From: Branchiostoma floridae
Lineage: Eukaryota; Chordata; Leptocardii; Amphioxiformes; Branchiostomatidae
NCBI RefSeq assembly: GCF_000003815.2
Contig: NC_049979.1
Location: forward strand, 17,282,493 to 17,346,492
Reading direction: 5' to 3'
DNA: 64,000 nt
The notes beneath the pieces are model-generated. The model searched no databases and was not told where the DNA came from. It worked only from the letters and a program-made list of their open reading frames with translations. Below are positions 1 to 10,800 of the stretch, piece after piece. Made by a program: the position numbers and the translations under genes. Every line of letters begins with the position of its first letter. The stretch's first letter is position 1.

Positions 1-99
1 TTTGACGCTCTGTTCGATCATACTGGCAATTCATTTATTTTTGCATAAAATTGGGACACTGCTAATGATCAGTCAGCAAACATGTTCTCTCCTTTTCAG

Positions 100-210
100 C
101 TTGTCCGTGCGATCAAGAAGCACCTGTCTGAAGCTCAGTCTCCCGCCGCGGACCTCAGTAGTTCCGAAGCCCTTCCTTCTGTGACTACCAAGCAGCTCTC
201 TCCAGCTTAG
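100..210 (+). CDS. probable terminal exon of an unidentified upstream gene
   Basis: A pyrimidine-rich acceptor (ctctccttttcag, ending at 99) is followed by 36 open codons and a TAG at 208-210. The reading begins LVRAIKKHLSEAQ and continues Ser/Ala/Pro-rich to the end. Only this frame stays open past the acceptor, and the codons are GC-rich compared with the AT-rich flanks, as in other exons here. I do not recognise the family. The rest of the gene would lie before position 1, and this gene would run tail-to-tail with the C1orf198 homologue. It could also be a chance acceptor and ORF. Confidence 0.35.
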   Translation, partial: LVRAIKKHLSEAQSPAADLSSSEALPSVTTKQLSPA

Positions 211-725
211 ACTTGGAGCAATGGTCAAACGCAAACGTAACCCACATACCACATAATATTGAATGAATGGAGACACAATCAAGAGGCAAAGGTTTAAATT
301 GATGAGGCACTTGGGGAAAATGGTGTAAAGCCCTTCTATGACAGCATGGTCTGAAGGAGACGACTGTCTCAAGATCAAGCTCGATAAATATGGGCGAATA
401 CAATATTCTTGCCTTCGACTGTTCTTCATCAATTTATGTAACATAACCAGATTGTTTTATCAAATGTAATTTGCTTTGGACTTATGTACATGTAGTATTT
501 AGATATGCATCCTACATCTGTAATTAGTGTAAAGACAAGCTACTCACCAAGCAGGTACTCACCAGGTTGTTGTCACATGATACATATGCTGCGTTTTTAA
601 AAAACGCCAAATTTGATAAAGGTCACAATTTTCCCACAACAGCCTCTGCTTGGAGAGTAAAGATAAGTAAGACTGAAGCATTCAGACCTCCTTGATATGC
701 CGTATTAGAATCTCTGCAAGAAATT
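211..725. other. non-coding stretch before the hAT-like element
   Basis: AT-rich sequence, possibly the 3' UTR of the exon at 100-210. It contains one TACATGTA palindrome (487-494). I see no gene or repeat structure in it. Confidence 0.4.
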
Positions 726-733
726 GCTGGCTC

Positions 734-2273
734 TAGGGGTGGGTACCGGTGTGACAGCGTTCTCGCCCCCCCGTGATCTCGCCCCCCCGGGGGCGAAATC
801 ACTAGCGATCTCGCCCCCCCGGGGCGAAATCACTAGCGATCTCGCCCTCCCCGGCTAGTGATCTCGCCCCCCTACCTCGCCCCCCTTTAGCGATTTCGCC
901 CCCCCCCCAAAAAAACGGGCTTACATGACATTTTAGAAGTTGATTGGTATAAATCACAAAATGTAGTTTCAGAATGATATAAGTACACGAGTTTGATACA
1001 TAACTCCATTCATAGTATCAATATTAACGTAATTACATGGTAATAAGATAGTTGAACTGTTTCAGACAAGGAGGGTTTGGTCCCTTGTATTCCCATTATT
1101 GCATATACCTGAGTCTTGACATAAGATGTATTTCATTGTATTCACCTGTCCTCAAGCAACCTATATATCTCCAATATGAAGTCTCTACAATGAAGTGACC
1201 ACAAAAGAACTATGTAATGTCTGTATTAATTATGCAAATATTAGGTATTAATTAGAATAACGCACATTTTGGTATATGCACACCTCCAACATGCATGACT
1301 GTCTTTTCTAGTATTTAGGAACTGATGCATTTACCCGTGTTTCTTAAGACAGGTACTTTACCAGTGTTTGTGTAGCATTTAGCAACAGCTATATCAACTT
1401 GCGCGTAGATAGTGTTTATAATGAGAAACTATTATTCACGTGTGTTTTTGTTAGTGCTTTGGAAATGTTTCCAGCACAAGAAAGAAAACACTGTGACAAA
1501 TTGAAAACATATAGCTGACGTATTCCGTACCATAGACGGTGTTGATTTATACGTTCGCAGTAGCACTGTTTTATGCCACCTCAGCTGCAAAAATTGTCTT
1601 TTTTCATTTCAATGTCATGTTTGCACCGAACAATATAATATCGACTTTCGAGGAATGACATCTTACGGTACGGTAATAAGGTGCCATATAGGTACCAGGT
1701 AACACACCATATACGTTACTCTCCAGGTGCAGTATAGTACCAGGTAGCGCACCTGTAATATGTAGTAGCCAGCTGCTCTGGGGGGGGGGGGCGAAAACGC
1801 TAAAGGGGGGCGAAAACGCTAGGGATCTCGCCCCCCGGGGGGGCGAGATCGCCGGGGGGGCGAGATCGCTGTCACACCGGTACAAAACCGTTTTTTTCTC
1901 GTTGGACTGGTCCAGAAAAAAACGGACCTGAAAAAATTAGTTGACCTGATGTTGGACCGATTCGAAATTGAACAGATTACAGATCCAAGAAAGAAAGGAA
2001 CAAGAGTGAAGTAGAGGAGAATTGAGTCATTTTTACCAAGCGTCTACAGTCAAACTTGGTCTAAGACAGAGACGGTTAGTGTTGTTTACATGACTCAGAT
2101 GGGATAAACGTCAATGGACATTGGATACTCCAACAAACAGAATTCTTTACAGCGAAATGGACCATTGCTTTGAGTGTCGCCATTCCCAAGTTTTCAAAGA
2201 TAATAGTGTCCAGGTTCAGGTCCGGACCTGATCCTCTGGACCAGGACCTAACCTGTACCAGTACCCACCCCTA
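734..2273. mobile_element. non-autonomous hAT-like DNA transposon (outer element)
   Basis: The left end reads TAGGGGTGGGTACCGGT. The right end, reverse-complemented, reads TAGGGGTGGGTACTGGT, so the terminal inverted repeats differ at one of 17 bases. The element is bounded by an exact 8-bp direct repeat, GCTGGCTC, at 726-733 and 2274-2281. An 8-bp duplication and TAGGGG ends are typical of hAT transposons. No transposase ORF is present, so it would need enzyme supplied in trans. A second element (751-1875) is inserted 17 bp inside its left end. Confidence 0.8.
751..1875. mobile_element. nested foldback-type DNA element with long C/G-tract inverted ends
   Basis: This element starts GTGACAGCG and ends CGCTGTCAC, flanked on both sides by ACCGGT (745-750 and 1876-1881), read as a 6-bp target duplication. 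Each end is about 120-150 bp and built of tandem units resembling CTAGCGATCTCGCCCCCC: about 760-910 on the left, and their reverse complement at about 1778-1870 on the right. The two ends could form a long hairpin. The AT-rich middle (about 910-1775) has no convincing ORF. The superfamily is not assigned; 6-bp duplications occur in some hAT groups and in Dada elements. Confidence 0.7.
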
Positions 2274-2281
2274 GCTGGCTC

Positions 2282-4103
2282 TACCAAGAGATTGCTGAAA
2301 ATGTACATGTTACAATGATCACTGATAAATATGACCACTGTTCTTGTACACACATTTGTGTGTGAGAGATTTCTATCCTAGAAATGAATTGACAATAAAC
2401 ACAAAATCAACTTGTGGAAAATTGTTCTTATTTTCTCAAGTCTTTACAGCTACAGCAAAAATACTGCATTTGAGTAAGGCTGTAGTAAGTTGTAGAGAAC
2501 CACCCCAGCAATGGCTACACCCTGTAATGCACCATCATACATGCCTCAGGGGTGCTGTGGTAGGCACAGATCTGCCAATGTGTAATGACGCCTGGTCACA
2601 GACAGGTTCATTGTCTGATGAAAGACATTTGATACTTTTAAAAGAATTTTCAAACACATATTTCACTGCTGTGCTTCTGTAGCACTCCAATCATTGGAGG
2701 ACTGGCCTCCTGTACAGTACATCTACTATAAAGGAACAACTGACAGTAATAACTTATATCATATGCATCACCATACATGTTTTATAAAGTGGTAATTGTA
2801 GGATAACAGCCCATGGCATGCACCATATTGTTTGTTACTTGAGATAAATGCATCATTATGAATGTTACTGATTAAAATCCAAAGATACATGTGTAAAATT
2901 GTAAATATGATGACCAAACCATCAAAATAAACACAGTTTCTCTACGTTGTGTAATAGATTACACACTGCAAGGGTATATGATAAAGTATAGGTATGACAT
3001 TTTCAATAAAATTATCAAATGAATCTTGACAAAAGTTTCCACAATGAAGCTGGGCAAGGGGGAGGCCCATTACCATTATTTACATTTTATACTCTGCCTG
3101 AACCAACACTGATACAAAAAAACATAAAGAAATTTCATCATGAAGAGTGACTGTGCATAAACTGATTCATCAATACATATGCTTATTCACCTATATAAAA
3201 TGGTGTCAGTAAAACACTTAAGTGCTTATAAAAACTACATTATGCTGCAACATGCTGACATATATTGTTGACTCTTATTGGACAGTGCTGAAACAAAGGT
3301 GCATAGATACCTCACCCTGCCCATTCTACATGTTTATCAACATGTCTGGCACTTATGGACCTGTCTGACAACACATTGACTGTACAATACATCACTACAT
3401 ACACATACTGTGATTGCATTGTACTGTGAATCCAGCAAGGCTTCTCACCATTAAAAAAATCAAGAAAGTTTAAAAGACTGTAATCTTTCATAGAACCATA
3501 AAATGTATGCATAGACTTCTCGCAAACCATACCCAGTGATACCTCACTATATGAGGTATGAGGATTTCAGTCATTGCTTCAAAACAAACATAATTCTAAT
3601 TGAACTACTGACTACTCAATTCTGTACCTCTATGAAGATGTTTGCAAGTTAAGTCGTTGATTTACAAAAATCAAATTTTTAAAAAATGTGCAACATTTTG
3701 TCAAGGCACCATTGTTCTTGTTAGATACTTATAGTTATACAGATATACAAGAGGACACAACAGTATGTCATCATTGAAAATAGTAAAAACACCTCATGAC
3801 CATAGAATTAGAAAAAAAATCCCAAATGTCACACTTTTTGATAATCAGAGTACAAATTACAACAATTACACACCTGTAGAAGAAAACATTAACACTTTTA
3901 AATTAAAATTCACAGATGCCGAATCAAATACTACATACTTGTTACAGTATTTTGGTAGAGGATAGTGTTGTCAAAGATATCATAGGTTCTACTGGTCAAT
4001 AATAAGTTTCTCAGACTCTTCAAATACTCCTGTGCCCCTGTGTATCAAGTCATGGATGGTGGTGATGTGTGTGACTGTGAGTGATACCCAGCTGACACTC
4101 CAT
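2282..4103. other. 3' flank of the C1orf198 homologue, no gene seen
   Basis: AT-rich DNA downstream (on the - strand) of the C1orf198 stop codon. Some of it is probably 3' UTR, but I found no clear AATAAA on the - strand here to mark its end. Short open frames such as 2344-2682 (+) and 3312-3530 (-) have no recognisable domain and no supporting splice context. Confidence 0.4.
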
Positions 4104-7100
4104 TTACCAGTTATCCAAAAAGTCAAAGCCAGTCTTCTTGATCGATGTTTCTTCCTCATCCTAAATAAACAAAGAAAGGCATTAACACATGATGTAGCAA
4201 TTAGCAAGCATTACTTTTAAAGTTTTATATGTTTTGTAATACATGAAATTATTTATCAGGCTTAGTAATATGTAAATTATTAAATATAAGGTAATTGGAG
4301 TTCTACCAATACACTTCACTATTCCTTTAAATCTACAACATATACTAGTAGTATCTCTACTGCAACAAAGTGGATAATATTGTTCATGAGATATCATATA
4401 ATTAGTTGTGCAGTGCAAGGACTTCAGTACTGACCTGACTCTCAGTCTCAGTTGTGGAGAATGTGAGTAAGGGGGTGAACTCTCCTAGTGGGGTCAGGTC
4501 CACCTCATCCTTGGTTGTGGGGGGTGGGGAAGGCTTGGCTGGGGGTGAGGCCTCTGCCTTCTCCTTCTGCCTGGCCAGCAGGGCAGACAACTCATCCTGC
4601 AGGTTCATCCTCTCATCAGCGGGGCTCAGACTGCCCGGAGACTCCGTAAAGGACCGCGGCGAGTCTGAACTCCGACCTTTGGAGTGTGGTGTATTTGGGC
4701 GACTACCTTTCCCATTGGTGGAGGGTGGAGCAGCTTCTGCTCCAAGGAGTCTTCCTCTTCCATTTGAAGGAAATGCTTCTGCTCCAAGAACTTTTCCTTT
4801 CCCATTTGATGGGGCAGTCTCTGTGCCTGCAAGCCTCTGCCTCTCAGCCTCCCTCTTGGCCTTCTCCTTAGCCTTCACCTGGCTGGGTGTCAGCTTTTCC
4901 TGTTCAAAGTCCAGCTCCAGAAGGTCCCGTTTGGGTACTGCAGGACTGTGCGCCTCTGCTGTTACTCGCAACAGGTGGGGCGTCCCCTCCCACATTCCAC
5001 CAAACAGGCTGTTCTCTTTGTCATCTCTGGAGTCCTTACGCTTGTCTGGTCTCCCCCTGCGTGGTGAGTCTTTTTGTCCGACTTTCAAAGGCCGGCCTTT
5101 TTTGTCCACAGCTGGGGAGGCACCTGCTTCCTGACTGTCAATGGCTTTGGGAAGATGTAGTTCTTGTTGGCTCTGAAGCAAAGAAAAGAAGATACCTTCA
5201 TACATTCCATACATGCAAGAGTGATCAACTTCAAGTGAAAGCACTACACTGGGTAAAGCATTAGACTCTGTTGCAGTCTTCGAACGAATTCGGGACGGGG
5301 CAGAATCGCTATCATGGCAAACTCCCTTTCACAGCAAACTTCCTTCCTCGGCAAACTCCCTTTCCCGGCACAAGAGAACCCAGCCAACGTTGAAAAGCCC
5401 CCCCCCCCCTCGATAAAAACCAGCCCCGTTCGAAGACTGCAACAGAGTCTAGTAAAGCATGGTGGTAAAGCATGGTGGCAGGTAGGCAGTAGGTGAGAGC
5501 TTGACAGAAAAATTTAGTACATGTAGTTGTACTCCCTTTGAAATGACAATCTCTTTAGTCTTTTCCTCAAATAACTCCATGACTGGTTGTACAAATCCTT
5601 GGGCAATTAAGCCTATGATCTAAATCCCTCTGCTGAGTTTTCATTACAACCACCCACAGTAGGATACACTGCTTTGTGACATGCAGAAATGTAGGGGTCA
5701 GACAGTTATCTCTAGAACATGTGTTTTGAACATTGGCCAGACCTAGGAGGCTGTTTTCCCTCCCTGAAGGAGCTGGCAACCTATTGTTTTGGTGTAGATA
5801 TATTTAGACCAATCTTACCCTCCTTGTTTAGACATGGCATATTTATAGGTAATTCACATACAGCTTTCTACATGACAACAGGTACAAATAACCTGATATA
5901 TTTTTTAGACTTGGCAGCAGAACTTAACACAAGATGGCAAAAATACAACACTTAGAAAATAAACGGGAGTGGTCAGGATGACAGTGTTTGTATATGTATC
6001 AACAAGGAGCTGAAAGGTGATTAATCACACACACACATAAAAGAACAACAGTTTATTCCACTTGTCCCTGGTGAGCCACTGGTATTTACATATAGAACCC
6101 CCACTGGATCTGCACCAGTTTTGATATGCATGAATCAGATAAAACAGCCACAGTACAGTCACAGGGGATGCTGCATGAATTACAGCAGGGAAAGGGTGTC
6201 ACCACTGTAGGCTACCATGTCTTTTGTGTATATATAGTTACAAAACATAATGTCAATGCATACCTTTGTTTCCCAGTGGAAAGGTCCTGAGTGTTCATCC
6301 AGCCATGTGACACCCTGTGAAAACAAGCAGGCAAGTTGAGCAGAACAGTCTGGAATAATATCTACACAGACATGAAACAACAATCAGGCTCAGACATTCC
6401 TGGTGCGGAGACAACTTTAATCTCTTCCCCCACTGTATGTTGTACTGTATGTTGTCCAGTAACCAGCTGTATATAACATTACAGTTGTTGAAGCGTTCTG
6501 TGCTAGGCGCTATGTACTAATGTAGTGGTTGTTATTGGCTGCAAACGAGAAAACTTGCTCACAATGTGAGCACACTTTTTCTGTTAAAAATTAGTCGTAT
6601 TAGTCATACAACTGAACTGATTTATCTTCGTCCAATAAATGCTATGGACTACCAAGGAGCTTTCTAACCAATGCTGGTGGAAACTTCTTACACCTGAAAT
6701 TGGGAAAATGTTTGATCAAGATAAATAAACAGAAGCCTTTAACCTTATGAAAATATACATGGCTGTACCCTGTTGTTCACGAGTGGTTGACAAGTGAATG
6801 GAAACAGAAGCAGGCCTACGAATAAGCCATTATATGGCGTCACCTTGATGAGGGAACGGTAAAAGTATGTCAAACAACGAGGAGGGGGCACAGACAGAAA
6901 CACAAAACACCTGCGGACACAGGCGCCTATGTCCCCGCTAGTAGAATGCAAAACATGTGCTCAGATTTCCTCTTTACATTTGGTGAACTGCAAATGTCCT
7001 GTTCTGCATGGTTCTGGTGGCTAAATCCAGACCCATTCGGGACACATCTGGTTTCCTGCACGGAAACATTGGGGAAATGAAACATGTTCCCCCGGGCCTT

Positions 7101-7709
7101 GGGTTTACATAGAACCACAGGACTCTGGTCTGCAGTTATACTAGGCGGCGGCGGGAAGGGAGAGAAAATTATGTTCGTTTGATTACCTAGGGAAAGGCGC
7201 CGATCTCAAGCTTAAGATGGTAAAAATAATTCAAGACCATGACTTAAATCGAACGCAAAATCGGGGATAAACACCGCATCATAAACACCTATCTGGTACT
7301 GGCAGGTGCAAACTTTGCCAAAAAATAGTATTTATGAACCCACCGAGGACTTGCTGTTAGACCCATCGTCAGGATCGTGTACGATCTTTTCCCCTGCAGG
7401 TAGTATGAGCCTGGGGTAGTATGGCGGTAGATCGTGGTCGGGATATTTTGGGTGGTCCTTGTAGAAAGCTTTCACTTCAGGAGGCACGAACCAGTCGTTG
7501 ATGACATCGTCTTGTTCTTTGGCGCTGAGGTTGTCCCATTCCTTACGGTGCCTGTGTTTAACTTTATGGACCTCATCAACGATTCTCCTAGCCATCGGAT
7601 TGATGGAACGGAAGTACGAGTCGACTTGGTCCTCCAAAGTTGCTTCTACATGCCGCCGATGTCGCCTTTCCCCCTTCCCACCTTTGTCCCGCACCACTTC
7701 CACCGCCAT
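4104..7709 (-). CDS. C1orf198: C1orf198 homologue (conserved protein of unknown function)
   Basis: Four exons join in phase 0: 7709-7344, 6314-6264, 5172-4435 and 4160-4104, giving about 403 aa (human protein about 327 aa). The N-terminal exon has the family block with NPMARRIVDEV, then a Glu-Trp and an EQDDVI segment. The 51-nt second exon encodes TWLDEHSGPFHWETK, the best-conserved family motif. The third exon carries LTPSQVK in a long, charged, Ser/Pro-rich region with short repeats around NGKGK and NGRGR. The last exon ends TGFDFLDNW, as I recall for the vertebrate C terminus. No signal peptide or membrane segment is visible. The family's function is not established. The gene shares a divergent promoter with PUS10, and a 190-bp MITE sits in intron 2. 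Confidence 0.9.
5262..5451. mobile_element. 190-bp MITE, Mutator-like, with 9-bp target duplication
   Basis: A perfect 25-bp inverted repeat (5262-5286 against 5427-5451, beginning TAGACTCTGTTGCAGTC) is flanked directly by GTAAAGCAT at 5253-5261 and 5452-5460. A 9-bp duplication suggests a Mutator-like (MULE) source; Merlin is an alternative. The interior has a C-tract at about 5400-5409. A third GTAAAGCAT follows at 5465-5473 within a short local repeat. The element lies in intron 2 of the C1orf198 homologue, about 80 bp before exon 3. Confidence 0.8.
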
Positions 7710-7858
7710 CTTGCTGAGTTCAATGTGTTTGTGATGGGATACAATGTCGCTGGACAGCAGAGTTAGCCTACATTTCCCAGTTTCAGTAGGGGGTCACATT
7801 ACAGCCAACTGCTTTTTGCCCATCGTCGTTGGAAGCCAGTGGCTGATGGGAAAACAAA
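7710..7858. promoter_or_regulatory. bidirectional promoter of C1orf198 (-) and PUS10 (+)
   Basis: Only 149 bp separate the two divergent start codons. The C1orf198 ATG lies in AAGATGGCGG (reverse strand of 7703-7712) and the PUS10 ATG in AAAATGGCGG (7856-7865). Both match the YY1 core that often overlaps start codons of housekeeping genes. CCTACATTTCCCAG at 7767-7780 resembles the ZNF143/Staf site common in divergent promoters. No TATA box is seen. Factor assignments rest on known vertebrate motifs and are inference in this species. Confidence 0.65.
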
Positions 7859-10800
7859 ATGGCGGAAGAACTCAAACAGGTTAGTGAGCACGTCGCTGAC
7901 GTTTCGTGTTTTTCTTGCACTTCTTCAAGTCCCACGTTAGAACAGCTACATGAATAGTAATTAACCACTATGTATGCAGAATTTTATATGTGTTGTGGCA
8001 TGTTAAGTGCTACAATACCAACAAGCCATCGTTCTTCCCATAATTTGCCCCCCCCCCTCCCACGTGTGCATGTGTAAGATCCATTGATAAGTAACGTGTT
8101 CTTCATATCCTGTCCAGCTGAAGCTGTTCTCAGATGTAGCTGCAATGTTGGCACCTGCCAGAAGCCTGCGTGAGGCTGGCTGCTGCCCCTGCTGTCTGCT
8201 CAGGTTCCTGGGAGAGAAAGACTGTCACATCTACCAAAAATCAGCTGAGGTAGAAACACTGAAATAAATTATTTTACTGCTTGTGAAAAGCGTGGAGGTT
8301 TATGATTGAAACGTCCTTGTGAATAGTGAGTTTATCAAACTTATTCTAAGTTGACATCTGAAAATGCACAACATGTATTAGGGTCTGTACGGGGTCCAGA
8401 CAATGCTTTACGCTGAATTCAGAAGAACCCATTTTATTGCGCTAAAACCAAGGAAGGCAATCATACAAAAATTGTCACCTTTGTACGATTAACATGAAAG
8501 ATGGCTTTCCCCACAAATTACAGGAAATCTAGATAGGTTGCCTATGCATTGCGAAAAAGGGACAAACCCTTATGTATATCAAAGTGATATGTGTAAACTG
8601 TGTTTGATGAAAATATAGGTAGTTCATTCCACTTGAATATAATGTTGAGACAGCCGTGTTGATGATAATGTGTATAGAAATGTTATTTATCTCCCACTAA
8701 TGATCAAAGCACTTTCATTTTTTTTTCAGGAGCTTCAGACTGTAGCTCATATACTCTGCAACCAACCTCAAGGCAATGCAGACAGTGCCACAGGAGACAA
8801 CAAATGTGTGAACACAGATGACATTCCATGCATAGCTTGTCTTGGCATTCTACAGCATGGCTGTAGTGAGGAATTCCTTGATAGGGTAACATCTTCCCTG
8901 CCATTTGTGTTTTTATGGTGAAGTTTAGATAAGTTTCATTTACAGTACATAATAACATCCTTGCATAATCTAATAATAATAATGATACTTAGAAATTCTG
9001 TGGTGAACTGAAAAACTTTCAATGTTCTATATCATTTTCTTGTCACAATGCTTGCACCAATCCATAGACGATTGACCAATCTTTGCTGTCTTATATAAAT
9101 GATGTCGATCTGTTCACAGATCCAGAGTAAAATGGAGGAGGAATGTTATAAATCCCAACTCTTCAGTTTATCCTTGATGACACCCATACAACTATTAGTG
9201 AGAGAGGTAAAGAGAGTGATCTATTTTCATGTCTTCTTTGCATTACCTTTTGGCATTGGGTAGTGGAAATGATAATTTCTTAGTAATCAACTGAAATCTA
9301 CATAGCGACACAATTCAGACACATGGGCAGATAAGAAGCAGGGAACTTGAACAATTTCTTGTCAGTGATCTTTTTTCAATGAAACTTAAGTGCATACTGT
9401 TACATATACAGGAGTCGAAATTCATTTTTGGGATTAGGTGCACTGGTGCACCCAGCTTAAAAAATTGGGTGCACCAAAACAATTTTGGGTGCACCACTTA
9501 AATTTAAGTAAAAAACCTAATAATAAAACTTAGTTACAAGCTATCAAATTCTTAAACAAGCATCATGACAGACATTTTTTATTATCTTTATAAAAGTTAA
9601 AGGTCAAGAATATGATGTATACTAGTATACTTTGATACTTTTCATACATAAACCTAAGAAAATATTTGGGTGCACCCACAGAAAATAATTGGGTGCACAG
9701 CTCCAATTTTGGGTGCACCTGGGTGCACATGCACCCAGTATTTCGAGCCCTGATATATATACAATGTACATGTAAAAAGTGTTCATATATATCAATTCTG
9801 AAGAGTGAAGTGAACATTTCAAACCTTACTATGTGGTTTTTATGTTCCAGCATGCAGTAATGCTGTTTCTTAGGGAGAGATTTAGGTAAGGTTCTTGACA
9901 GGCCATAATGAATAATATTGCTTTTCTGTTGAAAAATTTTTTATTGATGTAGCAATTTAGGATGAAAAATATTATGAATAATGATACAACATATATGTAT
10001 GTTTTGGTATTCCAGTGACCTGTACACTGGCCAGTCCATTGATAAGGTGACAAGCATGAAGGATGTGTACAAGTGGAGATGTGGGCCCAGATTAAAGGAC
10101 AAACTGAATATGGAGTACCATCATCAGGTAGAGGTATGAGTCTTAATTCAAGAGTTATAGAACATGTTTTAACTCCAGTTTGTTATTTTACATATTCTGA
10201 CATGTACTTCTTTCAATTTCCAGAGTCCCTTTCTTATCCAGTTGATGTTTGAACACAAGGAGACTGAAACAGAGTGCAGTTTTCTGTGAGTTAAGCTGAT
10301 GGACATGTCCTCCTTTTTAGAATATTTCTTCAGATATGGATCATGTACATGAACTTTTCATAATTGTTGTGGCATAGGTAGGAAGTGCATGTGTGACACA
10401 TTCCAAGTTTTCATGACATTTATGCACACTGGAATAAATTCATGCCTAACTGATTTTTTCTTTGTAATTGATGCAATAACCATGTGTTTCCATACCTCCA
10501 TAGGATCAGTGCTTGTCCAAAGGTTTTTCCTACCAACTCAAGAAAACGCAAGGTTACTTATGAACCTAAAATTTCTCTTTTCAATTGTTCAGGAAGCAAT
10601 ACTTAACTGTGTACATTCTGATCTTTCATGCTTGTTCAGGTCATGACCTACAGTACATGTAGTTTATAAGTCTTCCCACCGTCTCCAAAATTGAATGTTT
10701 TCTATACCTAGCTTTGACATAATGTATATAGCTTGTAATGTATATAGCTTGCTTGGCCGTATACAAAGTTTTCATTGGTACAAAATGAGCTTTTGTCTTG

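Noticed and set aside
734..1890. Repeated C/G tracts considered as a CRISPR-like or tandem satellite array
   Set aside because: The units are inverted between the two ends and bounded by a target duplication, so they are transposon termini.
4454..5134. 226-codon open frame on the + strand
   Set aside because: It is the antisense shadow of C1orf198 exon 3, whose - strand frame carries the family motifs and joins the flanking exons.
9563..9853. 96-codon - strand open frame and overlapping + strand frame at 9666-9860
   Set aside because: Both lie mostly inside the 344-bp MITE and reflect its GGGTGCACC repeats, not a protein.
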